NCBI RefSeq assembly: GCF_000222585.1
Contig: NZ_AFWE01000051.1
Coordinates: 1 to 64,000 of the forward strand
Direction: 5' to 3'
Source: Vibrio scophthalmi LMG 19158
GTDB taxonomy: Bacteria; Pseudomonadota; Gammaproteobacteria; Enterobacterales; Vibrionaceae
Length of the DNA: 64,000 nucleotides
The notes beneath the pieces were generated by a model. It saw only the letters and a list, made by a program, of their open reading frames with translations, was not told the DNA's origin and ran no database searches. Below, in pieces: positions 45,353-55,119 of the stretch (position 1 is its first letter; each line of letters begins with the position of its first letter). A program made the position numbers and the translations under genes.

Positions 45353-45943
45353 TTATTGTTGGTTGAGACTTTTGATTGCGGCAACTAAAGGTGCCGGCGT
45401 GAGCGTATGAGGCACCTTAGTGATCAAGCTACCATCGGGGTGAATAAAGTAAAAATAAGAGTTGTGGTCGAGCGTATATTGCAGCTCAGACTCTTCGAGT
45501 TCGGTTCTTTTAAATACCACGCCATATTTGGTGGCGAGAGGCTGAGTCACGGTGATTGGCGCTGATAGTCCTTCAATCAGAGGATGAAAATACTGAGCAT
45601 AAGTATGAGCTGTATTGGCATCGTCTCGCTCAGGATCGAGAGAAATGAATATCGGACGAATGTTTGATTTGGTCGTGTCGTCGAGTTGATTGAGTGCGCC
45701 CGCCAACATGGCAAGAGATGTGGGACAAACATCTGGGCAATGAGTAAAACCGAAATAAATTATCCGCACACGATCATCTTGGTTATCGAAAAGATCGACA
45801 GCGTTGTTGTTTTCGCCCTGAAATATCACTTTAGCACTATCTGCTTCATTAACGGCAGGAGTCGGTTTGCTATCAATAAAAACCTTTACGCCATACCCCA
45901 GAGCAAAGGCGGCGACTAGAATTAGAGACCAATTTTTACTCAT
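45353..45943 (-). CDS. SCO1/SenC-type copper and thiol chaperone
   Basis: A 196-residue protein: one N-terminal membrane anchor (LILVAAFALGYGVKVFI), then a thioredoxin fold with the copper-binding CxxxC in THCPDVCPTSL and the distal His in DHNSYFYFIHPDG. The ATG at 45943 overlaps the stop of the upstream gene as ATGA, a coupled start; the open frame to 46003 is therefore not the true 5' end. Acts with PCuAC in assembly of the CuA centre. Confidence 0.94.
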   Translation of the reverse strand: MSKNWSLILVAAFALGYGVKVFIDSKPTPAVNEADSAKVIFQGENNNAVDLFDNQDDRVRIIYFGFTHCPDVCPTSLAMLAGALNQLDDTTKSNIRPIFISLDPERDDANTAHTYAQYFHPLIEGLSAPITVTQPLATKYGVVFKRTELEESELQYTLDHNSYFYFIHPDGSLITKVPHTLTPAPLVAAIKSLNQQ

Positions 45944-46371
45944 CGTGCCATCCTTATTGCGAGGGAGATTGACTGTTGACCATCGGATAATTGACCAACC
46001 CAAGTCATGTTTTCCATCGTACAGGCGGGTAGCAGCACTTCAGCTTGATAGAGACTATTACCGGTGGCTTGGAGTTCAAACAATGCCGTGCCCATATCCA
46101 TTTCGTGCCCGTTAAGCGTTAGCCGTAGCGAAGGTGATTGGCTGTTTGGCCAAGTAGCAGAAATCTGCACAGGCATTAAAGGCTGGGCGACATCGCGATC
46201 AAGTTTTACCGTGATGGATTCTTGCTCACAACCACGAGTCGATAACTGACAGTATTGCGCCAGTTGGCTTTGTTTGTCGTTACTGAACCACGAGGAGATA
46301 TCTTGAGCGAAATAGCCTGTGATCAGCGCAATAGCGATGAAAATGAGTTTAAGTAAAGTGGGCATGGGCAA
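45940..46371 (-). CDS. Membrane-anchored hypothetical protein of the copper operon
   Basis: A 143-residue protein with an N-terminal membrane anchor (LLKLIFIAIALITGYFA) and a periplasmic beta-rich domain with three cysteines (YCQLSTRGCEQ; LPACTMEN) and a Met/His segment (NGHEMDMGTALF). The Cys, Met and His placement and the ATGA overlap with the SCO gene suggest a role in copper handling or oxidase assembly. No family name can be given. Confidence 0.75.
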   Translation of the reverse strand: MPMPTLLKLIFIAIALITGYFAQDISSWFSNDKQSQLAQYCQLSTRGCEQESITVKLDRDVAQPLMPVQISATWPNSQSPSLRLTLNGHEMDMGTALFELQATGNSLYQAEVLLPACTMENMTWVGQLSDGQQSISLAIRMAR

Positions 46372-46508
46372 ACAAAATGATTAATTGAAACGATATGCTA
46401 TCACTTCACTAACAATAGTTTTGTATTGTGTAACAATTTTGTGCCGAGTATCAAGTTACGCTTGGGTCTCTGCCCTACGAAATGAACACTCAATAACAGA
46501 TAGTGACG

Positions 46509-47045
46509 CTAAACGGACTTATGTATGGCATAAATTGCGTGATCGAGAATACGATCACCTACTTTTTCACTGTTGGTAATAATGCCTTCGAGTTTCATCC
46601 CGGTACGTTCTGCTATCTCGCGGCTAGGGAGGTTATCGACCGCAGCGGCTAACTCTACTTTATGGATCTGATAGTGATTAAAGGCGAGGTCGATGAGTTT
46701 AAGCACCGAGCGGGTTATGATGCCTTTTCCGGTGTAATTTTGAGAAAGCCAATAGCCAATTTTTGCCCGACTGAGATCATGATCAATGCTATTTAAACTG
46801 CAATTGCCAACCAGTTTTCCTTGATAGAGTATCGCGCAAGTGAGAGATTGCCCTTCGGCATAATCGTGCAATGAACGTTGGATGAAGTGACGAAAATCTT
46901 GTTCACTCTGACAAAAGGCAGGCCAAGCCAACCACTGTGAAAGGTAATCGATTTGTTCGCTGACAAGTGCACAGTATTGAGCCGCGAGAGATTCTTCTAT
47001 TAGAGCCAATTCAATATCGTTATCAATATGAACAGTAAACATCAC
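46509..47045 (-). CDS. GNAT N-acetyltransferase (RimJ/RimL-like)
   Basis: A 178-residue GNAT protein with the acetyl-CoA loop (QNYTGKGIITRSVLKLIDLAF) and a beta-bulge region typical of RimL-type acetyltransferases (KVELAAAVDNLPSREIAERTGMKLEGI). Likely acetylates a ribosomal protein N-terminus or a small amine; the substrate is not determinable. Confidence 0.88.
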   Translation of the reverse strand: MMFTVHIDNDIELALIEESLAAQYCALVSEQIDYLSQWLAWPAFCQSEQDFRHFIQRSLHDYAEGQSLTCAILYQGKLVGNCSLNSIDHDLSRAKIGYWLSQNYTGKGIITRSVLKLIDLAFNHYQIHKVELAAAVDNLPSREIAERTGMKLEGIITNSEKVGDRILDHAIYAIHKSV

Positions 47046-47118
47046 CGCCTCCTAGATAATCATCCTTAAACCGCAGTAACTCATTTTATGCATTGCGGCT
47101 TAAGGATCAATGTATCGA

Positions 47119-47757
47119 TTATTGTTGGTTAACGAACTGCTTAAATTTCGCTTTGGTTTTATCATCGGCTTTTTGATACCAAAAATGCAGCATCTCTTCA
47201 GCGGTGTTGGCGTTAACTTTTACGGCCTTGGTATTGGCAGTAGAGTTTGTCATGGCGACGGCAGCAACGCTGCTCGATAATGCCGCAACACCCGCACTTT
47301 CGTTATAGAGTTTACTTTCGATGACATAGTCACGACCAAGTTGTAGACCATCTTTCTGTAGAACATCTTGGGCTATTTCGATCGATTGCCCTTGTTGGTT
47401 GACCAGACCTAACTCAAGTTTTTTAATATTGTTTTCCGCATCTCGCTCATTACGGTATTCCGGTAGTACGAAATCAAGAGTGGTATTTTCCGCTGAAAAA
47501 TTGGCGATGATGGCTTCACCTTCAACGATGTGACGATCGTTACCTTTGGTGAAGTAGGGCTGGTAGCGTAGCACAATTTGATTTTCACCATCCGGCAACG
47601 TCACGCTTTTGGCTGAACTGAATAAGCCCCCATTAACGTCAGGCTTCGCTTGGTTAACCACCAATAGGTCAACGTTGTCTGGCAGGTTTAAAGTGATATC
47701 CGCGTGGACTACACCAGTGAATAGGAGGCTAGCCAGTAGGGTTGTCATTGTTTTCAT
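47119..47757 (-). CDS. UPF0319 (DUF2057, YccT-like) secreted protein
   Basis: A 212-residue periplasmic protein: signal peptide to VHADI, then the family core LNLPDNVDLLVVNQAKPDVNGGLFSSAKSVTLPDGENQIVLRYQP. The C-terminal part (AEEMLHFWYQKADDKTKAKFKQFV) is conserved in the family. The E. coli homolog YccT inhibits curli assembly; whether that holds here is unknown. Confidence 0.88.
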   Translation of the reverse strand: MKTMTTLLASLLFTGVVHADITLNLPDNVDLLVVNQAKPDVNGGLFSSAKSVTLPDGENQIVLRYQPYFTKGNDRHIVEGEAIIANFSAENTTLDFVLPEYRNERDAENNIKKLELGLVNQQGQSIEIAQDVLQKDGLQLGRDYVIESKLYNESAGVAALSSSVAAVAMTNSTANTKAVKVNANTAEEMLHFWYQKADDKTKAKFKQFVNQQ

Positions 47758-47930
47758 TATGTATTCCTAGATATTGCAGCGTAAAGGATGAGCTTGCCCA
47801 CTGATGGTGGGGATTGCAAGGGGTGCAATGTTAGATGTTGGAAAATTCACACAAATGTCATTTCGTATCGATTGCGAGTGTTGTTGTTAAGTGTAGTGCT
47901 AACAATCTGAAAAGTGAGGAGACTTGTTAT

Positions 47931-47965
47931 AAAAATACTAATGCCAGCGAGTTGCTGGCACTAGT
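47931..47965 (-). terminator. Terminator of the lap operon
   Basis: ACTAATGCCAGC with GCTGGCACTAGT (12-bp stem with one G-U), T-rich tract on the minus strand, 27 bp past the transporter stop. Confidence 0.88.
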
Positions 47966-47991
47966 AAAGGGGGTAATGGAACCGCAATAAG

Positions 47992-50109
47992 TTAGGAGCT
48001 AACGGCTCTAACCTTACCTTGCATTAAATTCTGCAATACTTCTGCTTTTGGACCATCAGCGATAATGGAACCTTTTTCCATCACAATAACGCGTTCTGCG
48101 ACGTCAAGCATTGAGGTTTTATGAGTAATCAAGATCAGCGTTTCATGCTTGTTTAATTGCGCTAACTGCTGCTTGATGTGCATTTCAGAGCGGTTATCCA
48201 TCGCGCTGGTTGGCTCATCCATCAATAGCACTGGCGGGCGTCCTAGAATGGCACGAGCGATAGAAACCGCTTGACGTTGACCACCAGAAAGCAATTGACC
48301 GCCTTCACCCACTTGACGTTCCAAACCAGCAGGATCTTGTTGGGTAAACACTGTCACCCCAGCACGATTGGCCGCATCCATCACATCACGATCATCGGCC
48401 AGAGGTCGGCCCAGCGTGATGTTGTCACGTATTGAGCCATAGAACAGGTGGTTATCTTGTGGTACACAGCCAATATTACGGCGGATATCGATATGATGGA
48501 GCTGATCAATATCGGTATCATCGATGCGTACATGGCCTTCTGTTGGTTTGTATAAACCAAGGATCAAACGCTCTAAGGTGGTTTTACCTGAACCAATACG
48601 GCCAATAATTGCTACCTTTTCACCGGGATTGATGGTCAAGCTTAGATTGCGAATCGACGCCATCGGTGAATCTGGGTAGTGGAAGGTCACATTATCAAGT
48701 TCAATTTTACCGTGGATGATTGGGCGATGAATGTAACGTTTACCTTCTTCTTGCTCATCCGGCATACTCATCACTTGCTCAATGATGGTCATGGAGGATT
48801 TCGCTTGATTATAACGCGTTGAGAGTAAAGAGAGCTGAACCATTGGCCCTATAGCGCGACCACTGAGCATTGTCGCCGCAATAAGCCCACCCATCGTCAA
48901 GTCGCCCTCAGCGATGAGGTAAACCCCAAAAATAATCATCCCCACGTTGGAAGCTTGCTGAACGAAGCTGGCAGTGTTTTGAATGCCATCCGTGATACGG
49001 CGACTTTTGATGTTCCAGTTTGCCATGTGGGCAACTGCTTCTTCCCAGCGGAATTGGAACTGGCTTTGTGCACCGAACAGTTTCACCGTCTCGAGTCCTG
49101 AAAGGCTCTCAATTAGGTTGGCGTATTTTTGTGAGGCTAAACGAGAGCCTTCTTCAATCGCTCGGCGTAGTGGCCCTTGGATTAGCAGAGAGTAGATAAT
49201 CAATATCAACACACCAGCGATAGGCACCAGTACTAAATTACCCGCCATTAGCCAGATGAGGAACAAGAATAAAATGGCAAACGGTAAGTCAATTAGGGAT
49301 CCAATCGTCGCTGAAGTGAAAAACTCACGAATGGATTCGAACTCTTGCAAATGTCGAGCAAAAGCACCGACCGAAGGCGGTCTTGCCTCCATGCGAATAC
49401 CCAGCACTTTGCTAAACAGTTTCGATGAAATCAGAATGTCGGATTTTTTGCCGGCCACGTCGATGAAGTAGCTGCGCATGAGCTTGAGCACCAGATCGAA
49501 TAAAAAGATGACAAAAATGCCGCTGGCCAGCACCCACAAGGTTTCAAATGCGAGATTAGGCACCACTTTATCGTAAACAATGCGCGTAAACATTGGTGCG
49601 GCAACCGCGAAGAGATTGATTAATATTGATGCGATTAGTACGTCACGGTAGATGTTTTTTGATTGCCAAATCGTGCTCCAAAACCAGTGGCCTTTTTTGG
49701 TGTCCAAAACCTCTGGAGAACGTTCGTCATAGCGAAATTGTTTCTTAACCAGAAAGTAGCGACCGATATATTGCTGCTTGAGATCTTCAATAGGTACAGA
49801 CACCGGAACCAGACCAGATTCACCGGTGACGATCTCCGCGGCGTTGTCTTCGTGGTTGAAGGCGTTTAGCACGCAGGCATCGCCGCTTTTGAGCAGTAGC
49901 ACGACGGGCAAAACAAGATCTGAGATTGCAGTCAGATCAGAACGATTTTCTTTAGCCACCAATCCAGCGCGCTCGGCGGAGCGGGGGAAGAGAAATGGCG
50001 TAAGTTTGCCATCTGATAATGGTAAACCATTGATCAGGGCCTCAGGTGAATTCGCTAACCCATAATACCGACTAACGTAAATGAGTGAACTGAGTAACGG
50101 ATCCTGCAT
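47992..50109 (-). CDS. lapB: Type I secretion ABC transporter, LapB family
   Basis: A 705-residue exporter: N-terminal C39-like domain (1-125) that lacks the catalytic cysteine and so is a non-proteolytic CLD, a six-helix ABC membrane domain (about 150-430), and a nucleotide-binding domain with Walker A GRIGSGKTTL, signature LSGGQRQ and Walker B VLLMDEPTSA. Such a transporter exports large RTX adhesins that stay tethered at the surface. Last gene of the four-gene lap operon (21 bp after lapD). Confidence 0.92.
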   Translation of the reverse strand: MQDPLLSSLIYVSRYYGLANSPEALINGLPLSDGKLTPFLFPRSAERAGLVAKENRSDLTAISDLVLPVVLLLKSGDACVLNAFNHEDNAAEIVTGESGLVPVSVPIEDLKQQYIGRYFLVKKQFRYDERSPEVLDTKKGHWFWSTIWQSKNIYRDVLIASILINLFAVAAPMFTRIVYDKVVPNLAFETLWVLASGIFVIFLFDLVLKLMRSYFIDVAGKKSDILISSKLFSKVLGIRMEARPPSVGAFARHLQEFESIREFFTSATIGSLIDLPFAILFLFLIWLMAGNLVLVPIAGVLILIIYSLLIQGPLRRAIEEGSRLASQKYANLIESLSGLETVKLFGAQSQFQFRWEEAVAHMANWNIKSRRITDGIQNTASFVQQASNVGMIIFGVYLIAEGDLTMGGLIAATMLSGRAIGPMVQLSLLSTRYNQAKSSMTIIEQVMSMPDEQEEGKRYIHRPIIHGKIELDNVTFHYPDSPMASIRNLSLTINPGEKVAIIGRIGSGKTTLERLILGLYKPTEGHVRIDDTDIDQLHHIDIRRNIGCVPQDNHLFYGSIRDNITLGRPLADDRDVMDAANRAGVTVFTQQDPAGLERQVGEGGQLLSGGQRQAVSIARAILGRPPVLLMDEPTSAMDNRSEMHIKQQLAQLNKHETLILITHKTSMLDVAERVIVMEKGSIIADGPKAEVLQNLMQGKVRAVSS

Positions 50110-50129
50110 ACAATCAGCCTTTCCTACTG

Positions 50130-52040
50130 CTATTTATCAACGATGAAGCCTTGGAAAACTTCAATAAAGTGTTCAGACAAGAAGTCTAATTGTGTTTGAG
50201 TTTCGACTCGCGAAGCAATGGTCTTAATCCCTAAATTGTTTGCGGTTCGAGAGATCGACGTTAACGTGAATTTTTGTTTTTCATCTTCCAAATGGTGAGT
50301 GTAGAGATAATCGAGCTTGACGTACGCTGGTCGGAACTCATTGATGTAATCGAGAGATTGGAAATTTCGACCATAGTTATCAACACCAAAATCAGCGCCG
50401 GCAGAGCGAACCGCATTACAGAACAATGCACAATGGTGTGGAGAGGTGACAAAGCAATCTTCAGGAATCTCAAAGTGAATAAGTTGAGCAATATCCTTAT
50501 TCTTATTGAGTTTCTGGCTAACCCAGCGAATAAAGCTTGGTTGAGAGATGCTGCCTTGAGCAATGTTAATCGCCACTGGCGAGGTTAAGTTGTCGTGGCG
50601 TATTTTTTCTAACATCGCGCTAATTACATATTGGTCTAATATGTGGCTGACGTTCAGTTGTTCTAAAGCAAACAGGTATTGCGGTGCACTATAGCGCTTA
50701 TCGTCATGCTCAATCGCACTAAATACTTCGTAGTGATAGGTTTGGCCACTGCTGCTGTTTGCGGGCTGCATACGGAAGCTAAACCAATCATTGCTGATTG
50801 CTTCTTCCACCAACAGTTTCCACTGTTGTTTACCCATCAGTGTGCGTGAGTCATCACTGGTGGTGTAACCAAAGCTCAACTCTGGGTTAGATGATGCTTG
50901 CGCCAACGAGTTATCCAGCATGGTCAAAATTTCCGAGGCTGAACAGCTGGTGGTGTTGTGGACTACCCCAAGCGATGCTTTCGCTTGTGCCATGCCGGTA
51001 GGGTCAGCGTTTAGATTCTGTACATAGGTGACAATGCTTTGTGCTAATAGCTTCAATTCATCATCGTCAATGTTTGGAATGATAAAGCCAAATTCGTCTG
51101 AAGAGATACGAGCGATAACAATGCCATTGGTGGTAAGCGACACTTTTAAGTGTTCGGCCAGTTCTCTGACCATATTGTCACCCACTTCGTAGCCTTTTTC
51201 ATCGTAAAGCTCTTTGATAAAGCGTGCTTCGAGTAAAGCCACACCACCATAGCCGCCTTCACCTAACCAAGAGTTAAGCTGACTCATGTAATAAGCACGG
51301 TTACCGAGGTTTGATACCGGATCGATGTAGGCGCGTTGGCGAAGCTGCTGCGCTTCTTTTGCTTGTGCTTTAAAGGAAAGCTCTAGCTGGGCTGACATGC
51401 TGTTAATGCCATCAACCACGCTGATTAAGTCGACCGTGGCAGGGCGGGGCAGTGGCTCACCAAAATGGTTACGCGCCACTTGTTCCATCTTCTCTACGAT
51501 CATTCGTAGTGGCTTTAACGCGCGTTGCAAAATAAATGAGATGGCGAGTAGGCCAATCAAGAGCACAATACAGAAAACGATCACCAAGTCTTCAAACGCT
51601 TTCCATAACTGAGCGTACGCATCGCCGGGATGGCTGACGATTTCGACTTCCGCGAGCTGCATCCAACCACTTGTTACAACACGGCTGTCATGGATTTTGT
51701 CAAACAAACCTAGCTTGATAAACCAGTCAGGAACATTGCTCGGTTGCACTGGATAGGTACGGACAATCTCTTCGCCGCTATCAAGGAAGATCAAACGTAC
51801 CACCGAGTAGCTACTGCCATCGAATAGAGCGTTAATAACCGACTCTACTGCGACTGGGTCTTTCTCTTGCAGGTAAGGCGCGAGCGCTAACCCAACTGTA
51901 TTGATGGTGTTATTGACCTCGGAACGTTGTTGCTGCTCGAGGTTGTTACGAGTCGTATTGAATTCGATGAGAAACACCGAAACCATTAAGAGGATAAACA
52001 CCGCGATCATCCCTGCGACAAGTTGTTTATAAAGAGTCAT
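50130..52040 (-). CDS. lapD: c-di-GMP receptor LapD
   Basis: A 636-residue inner membrane protein: TM (about 8-25), periplasmic LapD/MoxY domain with GW motif (SGWMQLAEVEI), TM (about 148-168), HAMP, degenerate GGDEF (RISSDEF in place of GGDEF) and degenerate EAL (YEVFSAI at the EAL position). Both domains are expected to be catalytically dead; the EAL part binds c-di-GMP and then sequesters LapG in the periplasm, so the adhesin stays on the surface. lapG lies 5 bp upstream. Confidence 0.93.
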   Translation of the reverse strand: MTLYKQLVAGMIAVFILLMVSVFLIEFNTTRNNLEQQQRSEVNNTINTVGLALAPYLQEKDPVAVESVINALFDGSSYSVVRLIFLDSGEEIVRTYPVQPSNVPDWFIKLGLFDKIHDSRVVTSGWMQLAEVEIVSHPGDAYAQLWKAFEDLVIVFCIVLLIGLLAISFILQRALKPLRMIVEKMEQVARNHFGEPLPRPATVDLISVVDGINSMSAQLELSFKAQAKEAQQLRQRAYIDPVSNLGNRAYYMSQLNSWLGEGGYGGVALLEARFIKELYDEKGYEVGDNMVRELAEHLKVSLTTNGIVIARISSDEFGFIIPNIDDDELKLLAQSIVTYVQNLNADPTGMAQAKASLGVVHNTTSCSASEILTMLDNSLAQASSNPELSFGYTTSDDSRTLMGKQQWKLLVEEAISNDWFSFRMQPANSSSGQTYHYEVFSAIEHDDKRYSAPQYLFALEQLNVSHILDQYVISAMLEKIRHDNLTSPVAINIAQGSISQPSFIRWVSQKLNKNKDIAQLIHFEIPEDCFVTSPHHCALFCNAVRSAGADFGVDNYGRNFQSLDYINEFRPAYVKLDYLYTHHLEDEKQKFTLTSISRTANNLGIKTIASRVETQTQLDFLSEHFIEVFQGFIVDK

Positions 52041-52045
52041 AGTGC

Positions 52046-52822
52046 CTACTCATCGTAATTTACAATTGGTTTTCTTAGTTGGAGCGATTTCTCGCGAGCA
52101 CGAAGGTCATTCCATAGACTTAATCGCGATGACTTCCCTGCCAACTGTCCATTTTGTGATTTCATTAACCACAGATTTTTACCGTTAAAACTGTAGATCG
52201 GTAATAGATCTCGACGTTTTGATGCTGTCATGATCTCTGGATTAATGTTATCGAGAATCATAGGTTCTGCGCTTGGGCTGGAGTAATAAGCTAAGACCAT
52301 ATGAAACTGATTCAAAGTGATGGCTTTAACATACACCAGACGCAATTTTTTATCTGAGACGCCAAGTTCCAATAAGGAGAAGTATTTAGCGATGGTGAAG
52401 TCTTCACAATCACCTGCATTACTACCGAGAAACTCCAATGGTGTCGCCCAGTAGTCATTTTTTCCCCATAATTTGTCATCATTAACAAAGTTAAGTTGAT
52501 TGAAAAACTGATTCACATGAGCCAGCTGTTTATGTTCAGGCAAGCCATGATATACCGCCATTTCTTTGCGCCATGTAGTGACCCTCAAACCCGCTCGCTC
52601 ACCGTAAATTCGTGTCACCGTTTCCACTAAACGCTGTTCTTTACTGTTCAGTGCTTGTGACGCGGTTGAGCCAAACGCCAGCAGTGAGGCGAGTAGCGTG
52701 AACTTAATCCATCGGGCGTTTTTGGTACGCGAACGCTTTAATGAACCCACTTTTCGCTCATTATTCTTTTGCGCATTTGATGTACCAACCGGTTTACTCT
52801 TTAAGTGCATTGGTCTGCGCAT
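52046..52822 (-). CDS. lapG: LapG periplasmic cysteine protease (BTLCP)
   Basis: A bacterial transglutaminase-like cysteine protease of up to 258 residues with catalytic Cys139 (SNAGDCEDFT), His174 (NQFHMVLAYY) and Asp191 (MILDNINPEI). Cleaves the N-terminus of the LapA-type adhesin unless held by LapD. The annotated ATG at 52822 overlaps the HlyD gene by 29 bp; a GTG at 52750 gives a shorter, cleaner signal peptide (KRSRTKNARWIKFTLLASLLAFGS) and is a serious alternative start. Confidence 0.92.
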   Translation of the reverse strand: MRRPMHLKSKPVGTSNAQKNNERKVGSLKRSRTKNARWIKFTLLASLLAFGSTASQALNSKEQRLVETVTRIYGERAGLRVTTWRKEMAVYHGLPEHKQLAHVNQFFNQLNFVNDDKLWGKNDYWATPLEFLGSNAGDCEDFTIAKYFSLLELGVSDKKLRLVYVKAITLNQFHMVLAYYSSPSAEPMILDNINPEIMTASKRRDLLPIYSFNGKNLWLMKSQNGQLAGKSSRLSLWNDLRAREKSLQLRKPIVNYDE

Positions 52823-54185
52823 TTAAGATCGGTTTTAGTAAGTACTCCATCACGGTACGCTTGCCAGTAATGATATCGACTGATGCGGTCATGCCGGGAA
52901 TAATAGGCAATGATTCATTTTTGTTTAAACTCGTTTCGGTAGTACGCACGCGCACGAGATAAAAACTATTGCCTTCTTCATCAGTGGTGGTATCGGCACT
53001 AATGTGCTCCAACGTACCATCTAATCCGCCGTATTTAGTAAAGTCATACGCACTAAATTTAACAATGGCGTGCAATTGAGGATGCAGGAAAGCGATATCT
53101 TGTGGGGCGATTTTCGCCTCAACTAGCAGTGTATCCTCGCTTGGAACAATCTCGACAATATCCATACCGGGCTGAATCACACCACCCACGGTATTGATGT
53201 TTAAAGTTTTGACAGTACCGGTTACTGGCGAAACAACCACGGTACGATTAACTCGATCTTCAAGTCCTACGGTGGATTCGGTCATTGCCGAGAGTTTGTC
53301 TTCCGCCTGATTGAGTTTCTCTTGTTGCTCTGAGCGGAATTTTTGCCCTGCATCAATTCGGCTCAGCATCGCTTCGCGAATGGCTGATTTCAGCACTGGT
53401 ACTTTTAACTTGCTTGAGGTCATTTCACGACGAGTATCGTTCACTTGGCGCTGCAGTTTGAGTAGTTCGATGCGCGGCACAACGCCTTCATCCGCCAGCG
53501 GTTTGGTGATTTCGAGTTCCTTACGTGCAAAGTTGTAGCTTTCACGTAAGTTGCGCACACGCGCTTCAATTTCAACCAAATCTTGTTGCTTCTGTTTTAC
53601 TTGTTGGTCGATAAGTGAGATTTGGTTGCGTAGTTCGTTAAGATCTTGTCGGTATTCTGCTTGTTGGCGAGAGGCTAACTGAGGGCGTCGTTCTTCAAAA
53701 CCTTCAGGGAATTCGAGTTTACTGTAATCAATGGTGACGTTTTTTTGCCAGTTGGAACTATCAAACTCTTCGGCAATTGAGACACTGGCGAGAGAGGCCG
53801 ATAGCTGAATTACGCTCGCGGTTAGGTTGGCGACTTGCTGTTCGCGCTCACGAAAGTCGGAACGAAAACGAGTGTCGTCGATAAGGAGCAGTTGTTGGCC
53901 TTTTTCGACCATTTGCCCTTCACGAACTAAGATCTCTTTTACTAAGCCACCTTCCAAATTTTGAATGACTTGGATCTGAGAAGAAGGCACAACTTTGCCT
54001 TGGCCAACCGTAACCTTATCTATTTCAGCCCATGATGCCCACGCAACTGCGATAATAAAAAATAACAGCATCAGCCAAAGCATAATACGAGCGCTATTAG
54101 GGGTATTAAGCAGAAGGGCGGCAGTCTTGTCATCGACATAGTCCAATTCGTCAGCATTAAGACGATTGTAACTGCGTTTGGTCAT
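52794..54185 (-). CDS. lapC: HlyD-family membrane fusion protein, LapC-like
   Basis: A 463-residue type I secretion adaptor: cytoplasmic N-terminus, one TM (about 33-52), lipoyl half-motifs on each side of a long coiled coil (about 110-290), and a HlyD C-terminal barrel (IVEIVPSEDTLLVEAKIAPQDIAFLHPQLHAIVKFSAYD). Connects LapB to an outer membrane TolC-like pore (not in this window). First gene of the operon lapC-lapG-lapD-lapB. Confidence 0.92.
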   Translation of the reverse strand: MTKRSYNRLNADELDYVDDKTAALLLNTPNSARIMLWLMLLFFIIAVAWASWAEIDKVTVGQGKVVPSSQIQVIQNLEGGLVKEILVREGQMVEKGQQLLLIDDTRFRSDFREREQQVANLTASVIQLSASLASVSIAEEFDSSNWQKNVTIDYSKLEFPEGFEERRPQLASRQQAEYRQDLNELRNQISLIDQQVKQKQQDLVEIEARVRNLRESYNFARKELEITKPLADEGVVPRIELLKLQRQVNDTRREMTSSKLKVPVLKSAIREAMLSRIDAGQKFRSEQQEKLNQAEDKLSAMTESTVGLEDRVNRTVVVSPVTGTVKTLNINTVGGVIQPGMDIVEIVPSEDTLLVEAKIAPQDIAFLHPQLHAIVKFSAYDFTKYGGLDGTLEHISADTTTDEEGNSFYLVRVRTTETSLNKNESLPIIPGMTASVDIITGKRTVMEYLLKPILNAQTNALKE

Positions 54186-54411
54186 TGAATTTCCCTAGCG
54201 TTTACTTACGTTATTTAATTGATTTTATTACCTTTGCACTAAAATGTTAAGAACTTGATATTAAAGTTCAGTATAAATAGTGAGAATATCTAAATCTAAT
54301 GGGTGATATTGAGTGTAAATCACTGACTTAAGTCTAGACGCAAAACAAGGATAGGTCTTGAGTTATCAATAATATGGGCGCACAATCACCAAAAAAAGCC
54401 AAGGAGATGAA

Positions 54412-55047
54412 ATGGAACTGGAAGATATTCGCCGCGAGTACAGCAAAGGGGGCTTACGTCGTAAAGATTTGCGTAGTGACCCCATTGAGCAGTTTAATTT
54501 TTGGCTTCAACAAGCGATTGAGGCTAAATTGCTTGATCCGACCGCAATGACCGTCGCCACCGTGGATGATTCAGGGCAACCTTACCAACGCATCGTTTTG
54601 CTTAAGCATTGTGATCAAGATGGTTTTGTCTTTTATACCAATTTGGGTAGTCGGAAAGCACAGCATATTGAAGGCAATGCGAAAGTGAGTTTGCATTTCC
54701 CTTGGCATAATCTTGAAAGACAAGTAAACGTGCTGGGCGTGGCTGAAAAACTGACTGCCGCAGAGAATTTTAAGTATTTCACCTCAAGACCCAAAGAGAG
54801 CCAACTTGCTGCCATCGCCAGCAAACAGAGCAGTCGTATATCTGCAAGAGGAATATTGGAAGGTAAATTTCTTGAGTTAAAACAGAAGTTCGCTCAAGGT
54901 GAAATTCCAGTGCCTTCGTTCTGGGGGGGCTACCGCATCAAGCCAACGAGCATTGAATTTTGGCAAGGCGGAGAAAATCGTCTTCATGACCGATTCTTGT
55001 ATTCGCAAGCAGAGGGACGCTGGGATATCGATCGACTCGCACCATGA
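54412..55047 (+). CDS. pdxH: Pyridoxamine 5'-phosphate oxidase
   Basis: A 211-residue FMN enzyme that makes pyridoxal 5'-phosphate. Conserved elements: [59 protein letters not shown] and the PLP-binding C-terminus [24 protein letters not shown]. Start ATG with AAGGAGAT. The length (211) is close to E. coli PdxH (218). Confidence 0.96.
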   Translation: MELEDIRREYSKGGLRRKDLRSDPIEQFNFWLQQAIEAKLLDPTAMTVATVDDSGQPYQRIVLLKHCDQDGFVFYTNLGSRKAQHIEGNAKVSLHFPWHNLERQVNVLGVAEKLTAAENFKYFTSRPKESQLAAIASKQSSRISARGILEGKFLELKQKFAQGEIPVPSFWGGYRIKPTSIEFWQGGENRLHDRFLYSQAEGRWDIDRLAP

Positions 55048-55094
55048 TGGAGCGTTCGTGTTAGCCAAATAGGCTTATTACTCTTGTTCAAAAG

Positions 55095-55119
55095 ACGCCA
55101 CATTTATGTGGCGTTTTCG
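55095..55119. terminator. Terminator pdxH / vqmA (convergent)
   Basis: ACGCCACAT (55095-55103) with ATGTGGCGT (55106-55114), two-base loop, then TTTTC on the plus strand; the vqmA stop codon (55104-55106) lies inside it. Confidence 0.8.
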
